Part shown: in pieces, positions 6,101-7,700 of the stretch
Layout of the letters: each line of letters opens with the position of its first letter
How positions within the stretch are numbered: position 1 is the stretch's first letter
Assembly (NCBI RefSeq): GCF_024699275.1
Contig: NZ_JAILPX010000038.1
Coordinates: forward strand, 1-7,700
Direction of reading: 5' to 3'
From: Selenomonas sp.
GTDB taxonomy: Bacteria; Bacillota_C; Negativicutes; Selenomonadales; Selenomonadaceae
Length of the DNA: 7,700 nucleotides
Notes under the pieces: generated by a model
Seen by the model: only the letters and a program-made list of their open reading frames with translations
Database searches by the model: none
What the model was told of the DNA's origin: nothing
Position numbers and translations under genes: made by a program

Positions 6101-7700
6101 TATGATGCCAACAGCAACATCATAGAGATAAAGTTCCCAAATGGCAGTAAAATCCAGCGGGATTATGATGCTGTAGACCGACTAATTGCAGAAACGGTTA
6201 TTGACCACGCATCTGGCCAAAAGAACACAACCAACTTTGCCTACGACAAAGCCGGGAATATCGTAAACATTACAGACGATTGCGGCCGCAATGAACAGTT
6301 TACCTACAACCTGATGAACCAGCGGACGAAGGAAATCACCAGTGAAGGCCGTACGCAGAATCTGGTCTACGACAAAGAAGGCAACATAACCGAACGCCAG
6401 CTGCCGCAGGAAATGTCCTACCGCTACCAGTACGACAGCGCAGGCCGTTTGACAGCAGTTATCGACCTTGCGGGCAATACGTTGGAAACTGTCTCCTATG
6501 ACCGTGCAGGCCGCAGAATCAAAGTAGAAACCGCAGGCGGCAGTGGTGCAGAATACGCCTACACCGCCGCCGGCTGGCAGACCAGAATCGAAACCAAGGG
6601 AGGTGCAAGCCAAGCCTATAACTATGATGCCCAGGGCAATGTTACCAGAACTATTGACGGCAACGGCAACGAGACAAACTACATCCTCGACAGCTGGGGG
6701 CGTATTACCGAAATCCATAAGGCTGACGGTTCAAAGGAGAATTATGCCTATGACTATGCGGGCAATATCACTGAAGCCGTAGATGGCAACGGAAACAATC
6801 GTATCTATGCCTATGATGATAATAACCAACTGAAATCCATAACCTATCCGGACGGCAGTCAGGAGCAGTATCTTTTCACTGCCGACGGAAAACTAATCCA
6901 ATTCCAAGACCGAAATGGTATAACGAATGAGTACCAGTGGAATGTCTACGGCAGTCTTATCGAGCGAAAAGCTGGCAATCTGCGCAATAGCTATGAATAT
7001 GCACCCAATGGGCAATTGACCGCCGCTATCTCCAATGGTATGGACTACCGTTACAGCTACGACAAAGACGGTCTGCTGCTTGCCAAGAAAGCCAGCGGCA
7101 AAACGCTTTTGGCCTATACTTATGACGAGCTGGGCCGCAAGATAAGTCAGACTGACATCACAGGCCGGCAAGTCAGCTACCGATTTGACAAGTCAAATCA
7201 CTTAGTTGATATATGCAATGAAATTGACCAGTCAATTGTCCAATTTACCCGCGATGCCGATGGTGCTATCCAAAAGATAACCCACGCCAACGGCATGTGG
7301 CAGGATATCACCTATGACGCGGATAAGAATATAACGAGTCTGACGGTAGCCACGCCCGATAAAATCCTTGCGCAGAACACCTACCGCTACGACGGCAACG
7401 GCCAGCGCATCGAGAAAAACGAGCTGGCGGGCAAGACACTCTATGCCTATGACAGCCTGAACCGCCTGGAACAAGCAGAATATCCAACCTATACGGAGCG
7501 ATTCAGCTACGATAACGCGGGCAACCGTCTGACCCGAACGGCCAAGGATATCGAGGAGCAGTATGTTTATGATGTCAACAACCGATTGACAAGTCAAATC
7601 GTCAACGGACAGGTGGAAACATATCAATATGACCGGTCAGGCAATCTGCTAAGTGATGGCAACAACACCTACGAATATGATGCTTTCCGCAGAACCAGCA
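1532..7700 (+). CDS. VgrG-like spike fused to RHS/YD-repeat toxin shell, 3' partial
   Basis: One frame without a stop runs from ATG 1532 to the window end, giving at least 2,056 residues. The N-terminal part reads like a contractile-injection spike protein of the VgrG/Pvc8 class. It has SRTFQ at 102-106 and a YQEEQTDWEFLCRLAE segment around 139-154, matching the usual 'Y.EsDwdFl.RLaE' signature. An OB-fold-like stretch at about 281-352 contains WIPYEN and MPDVGDKVFVYHEENGKK. Repetitive beta segments at 371-427 and 514-548 fit a gp5-like needle. Next come a Gly-rich linker, a helical IPxVGN module (about 571-660), a polar linker, GDPVDLVTG at 761-769 (typical of the RHS N-terminal region) and about fifty YD units. 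In known RHS effectors these repeats build a closed beta shell around a cleaved C-terminal toxin. The core cleavage motif and toxin are not reached. No PAAR domain is seen. Predicted role: an effector spike of a T6SS- or phage-tail-like injector. The toxin type is unknown. Confidence 0.93.
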   Translation, partial: MEQTPLGAVRLSGLEYRKLEALKIVEKAGQHGRCQLELGMDDSFGEQDVLQLENREIIVRAGEQIIFAGVIGSSQLIQQAGEKRLQVILYTKSFLLDIHKKSRTFQPEDKTLQDMARSVASSYEAEVIVPENETISRLVYQEEQTDWEFLCRLAESTGRYIFADAKSQGIRISLGYMPFRQSQLQADDHILSQRVLLEKCLRAQENTAKRALPCEYTLTDMDTPDLSLGVGYGLKNGERGQVVMHSCIEAQDGLLINHLQLVNKEGCRVDARTELQDRNRGRYLTGKIIAVDGTNVKVHFDVDESQDESEACWIPYENIVNNYMYSMPDVGDKVFVYHEENGKKMAQGSHRTSTDGDSDYDMPENRSLTSTNNLLQFQPGSVVMQAGRQGINSSIITMSDASGISIHSTQDIVFEAKQDIEVQAAQSETPEQFAKPEADYRNGMAAYTSHGGGYIGVNMGSNKKIGADVPGLKSASAPLETVVPSNQAKACDAATGTTHTPAAPQAPDSVPVSGFLQAEGKDGLTLVVGNSSIDISKDGNIQIASPVIEESGYNKGGGGSINNAPAEETEDNSLDVAKELAWDAAEMIPIVGNLMSAYDALQDIKEGNWGMAALDAFGAIPGVGNVAKGAKLGAKGLKAAGKLEKAEKAAKAAKEGKAAVNAAKVEKKIEDIIRPVEHVTSGAAKSSAELEKSIGKGASTVLKQDAKRAAKNVNPKAPEARKLDGRENREIPENIRNNGGKDGINNNRCQGDNKVGDLKGGDPVDLVTGSFILNTTDMVFKDLGEDFVLTRCYESLYENKGQHLGSRWLINVGMCLSRENNRITVLMPDLHLEKFQLQENGTWLNQRGGSEALKLREDKTGYQIILPAERKCYTFDSEGKLISIQQNNQRPVKLTYQGKFIQHITLSCGQEIRFTYDNDKISSIADSLGRVLRYRYDGDLLTKVTYPNGGSFQYTYDESGRILSVCDLNGKTYVKNTYDRDSRVTRQAMITGGEYVYFYDPQNRLTTYTEVHTGQRLTVHYNRQKLVEAIDYPDGTMEERGYDEWENQIYQKDRLGRETHWEFNAKGQLLQEIKADGLITTHTYDKRGQRIRTQDNLGGEICYNYTQEGWLREKKTKQSEGKWQVEAYEYDYQGRMLRKTVNGQETRYWYKEDSPVPCAMRTPCGDEFRYEYDDANRLSIIASEFGERSFGYDSLDHIVSDTDALGNSYTAEFDLMGNLRRECSPKENASEEQSRYWRYAYDGMDNPIHTESPLGVVYDKEYDGESRLTKEVHPEAKNGEGTAYDYDADGRKIRTHYPDGGVERSFYDAEGNLIKKVTPNHYDPSTDDGSGTTYTYDAGNRRTSVTNEAGDLLEVSRYDARGRCVYHQDAGQLEASREGMVYATTYRYDLVGNKLEERKAVSEKDGAIQYSLRRWTYDVHNNIIEEKTWLTLQSETSASGLTRTIRNTYDKQNRLIRVTDNLGAEVKYTYNSIGKRTSEERKVNAEENQLIKYLYDETGRLTDRAEKLNQKRKGTWWAHTRYAYDANSNIIEIKFPNGSKIQRDYDAVDRLIAETVIDHASGQKNTTNFAYDKAGNIVNITDDCGRNEQFTYNLMNQRTKEITSEGRTQNLVYDKEGNITERQLPQEMSYRYQYDSAGRLTAVIDLAGNTLETVSYDRAGRRIKVETAGGSGAEYAYTAAGWQTRIETKGGASQAYNYDAQGNVTRTIDGNGNETNYILDSWGRITEIHKADGSKENYAYDYAGNITEAVDGNGNNRIYAYDDNNQLKSITYPDGSQEQYLFTADGKLIQFQDRNGITNEYQWNVYGSLIERKAGNLRNSYEYAPNGQLTAAISNGMDYRYSYDKDGLLLAKKASGKTLLAYTYDELGRKISQTDITGRQVSYRFDKSNHLVDICNEIDQSIVQFTRDADGAIQKITHANGMWQDITYDADKNITSLTVATPDKILAQNTYRYDGNGQRIEKNELAGKTLYAYDSLNRLEQAEYPTYTERFSYDNAGNRLTRTAKDIEEQYVYDVNNRLTSQIVNGQVETYQYDRSGNLLSDGNNTYEYDAFRRTS
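3241..3540 (+). other. Helical IPxVGN module between spike and RHS shell
   Basis: Residues 571-670 hold two copies of an IPxVGN motif (IPIVGN at 588-593, IPGVGN at 620-625), each next to an amphipathic Ala-rich helix. An Ala/Lys/Gly/Glu-rich tract probably forming a long helix follows. Similar IPxVG/KGAKAA segments occur in many polymorphic toxins, often near a membrane-interacting or pretoxin region. A translocation or membrane-insertion role is inference. The segments are only moderately hydrophobic and are not clear transmembrane helices. Confidence 0.55.
3811..4270 (+). other. RHS N-terminal domain with GDPVDLVTG motif
   Basis: Residues about 761-913 begin with GDPVDLVTGSFILNTTD and continue through LTRCYESLYENKGQHLGSRW. 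This is the typical opening of RHS proteins (DUF6531-type: G-D-P-V-x-x-x-T-G, then 'R.Y.S.....g.lG.gW'). In known RHS structures this region helps plug or start the beta shell. It directly precedes the regular YD repeats. Confidence 0.8.
7183..7198. repeat. Palindrome ATTTGAC-AA-GTCAAAT
   Basis: This is a perfect 7-bp inverted repeat with a 2-base centre. It lies in the RHS coding sequence, where it is read as F-D-K-S-N. It is the first of three TTGAC-NN-GTCAA sites in the last 520 bases. Function unknown. Confidence 0.6.
7222..7237. repeat. Palindrome AATTGAC-CA-GTCAATT
   Basis: This perfect 7-bp inverted repeat with a 2-base centre starts 39 bases after the start of the first site. It is read as I-D-Q-S-I in the same codon phase as the first. 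The centre differs (CA instead of AA) while the arms keep TTGAC/GTCAA. Function unknown. Confidence 0.6.
7586..7597. repeat. Palindrome TTGAC-AA-GTCAA
   Basis: The 5-bp arms are perfect. The surrounding bases match the first site (CGAT(T)TGACAAGTCAAATC) except for one missing T, which breaks the outer arms. Here it is read in another codon phase, as L-T-S-Q-I, so the nucleotide sequence is shared without the peptide. A weaker relative, TGACCGGTCA, lies at 7630-7639. Confidence 0.6.

Larger units (their letters stand above)
4271..7700 (+). repeat. Tandem RHS/YD peptide repeats (about 50 units)
   Basis: From residue 914 onward the chain is a run of divergent units centred on Y-x-Y-D-x-x-G-R/N, such as YTYDESGR, YDYDADGR, YTYDAGNR, YLYDETGR, YQYDSAGR, YTYDELGR, YAYDSLNR and FSYDNAGN. 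By eye I count about fifty, spaced roughly 20-25 residues apart. The nucleotide repeats are diverged apart from short coding cores such as TATGCCTATGA (starting at 5246, 6095, 6743, 6806 and 7442). The array is still running at the window end. Confidence 0.92.

Noticed and set aside
6182..6718. Hydrophobic - strand frame of about 178 codons, and similar ones at 6893-7171 and 7232-7627
   Set aside because: These are also shadows of the YD repeats, with the same composition artefact and no independent gene signals.
7146..7156. GTCAG-A-CTGAC inverted repeat
   Set aside because: It is short, its arms are in the opposite order to the TTGAC-NN-GTCAA sites, and there is a single copy, so chance is a sufficient explanation.
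5246..7452. Recurrent TATGCCTATGA (five copies) considered as a DNA repeat family
   Set aside because: All copies are in the same codon phase and encode the Y-A-Y-D core of RHS units, so the protein repeat explains them.

Overview
The window holds three genes on the + strand, packed head to tail, and no RNA gene, CRISPR array, insertion sequence or terminator that I can see. They are (1) a 5'-partial protein of unknown N-terminal family ending in a cysteine-rich pentapeptide-repeat solenoid (3-980), (2) a 177-residue protein whose layout resembles the Imm11/DUF1629 family (977-1510), and (3) one reading frame, open from 1532 to the last base, that encodes more than 2,056 residues of a VgrG-like spike protein fused to an RHS/YD-repeat toxin shell (1532-7700).

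Layout of the giant protein. Residues about 1-270 resemble the gp27-like part of VgrG/Pvc8-family spike proteins. About 281-352 resemble the gp5-type OB fold, and about 371-427 and 514-548 look like beta-prism/needle strands. Residues 571-660 form an Ala/Gly/Lys-rich helical module with two IPxVGN motifs, like the segments found in polymorphic toxins. A polar, AT-richer linker follows, then the GDPVDLVTG motif at 761-769 that opens the RHS N-terminal domain. About fifty YD-type repeat units run from about residue 914 to the window end. The last visible repeat, YEYDAFRR, looks like the approach to the RHS-associated core. The core, the C-terminal toxin and any immunity gene therefore lie beyond base 7700.

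How the genes may work together (inference). The third gene looks like a specialised effector of a contractile injection system (T6SS-like or phage-tail-like), with delivery spike and toxin cocoon in one chain. The two small genes are probably co-transcribed with it: genes 1 and 2 overlap by a TTGA stop/start and gene 3 starts 21 bases after gene 2. They are candidates for loading chaperone, adaptor or accessory protein. No sheath, tube, baseplate, ATPase or PAAR gene is in the window, so the secretion machine itself cannot be identified here.

Organism (weak inference). Intermediate GC, mixed use of AT- and GC-ending codons, TTG starts with strong GA-rich ribosome binding sites, and a VgrG/Pvc8-type spike fused to RHS suggest a Bacillota member. 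A Negativicutes (Selenomonas-like) or Clostridia genome would fit. The sequence alone does not settle this.

The most unexplained nucleotide-level signal is three TTGAC-NN-GTCAA palindromes clustered at 7183-7598. They are read in two different codon phases, so the protein repeat does not explain them.
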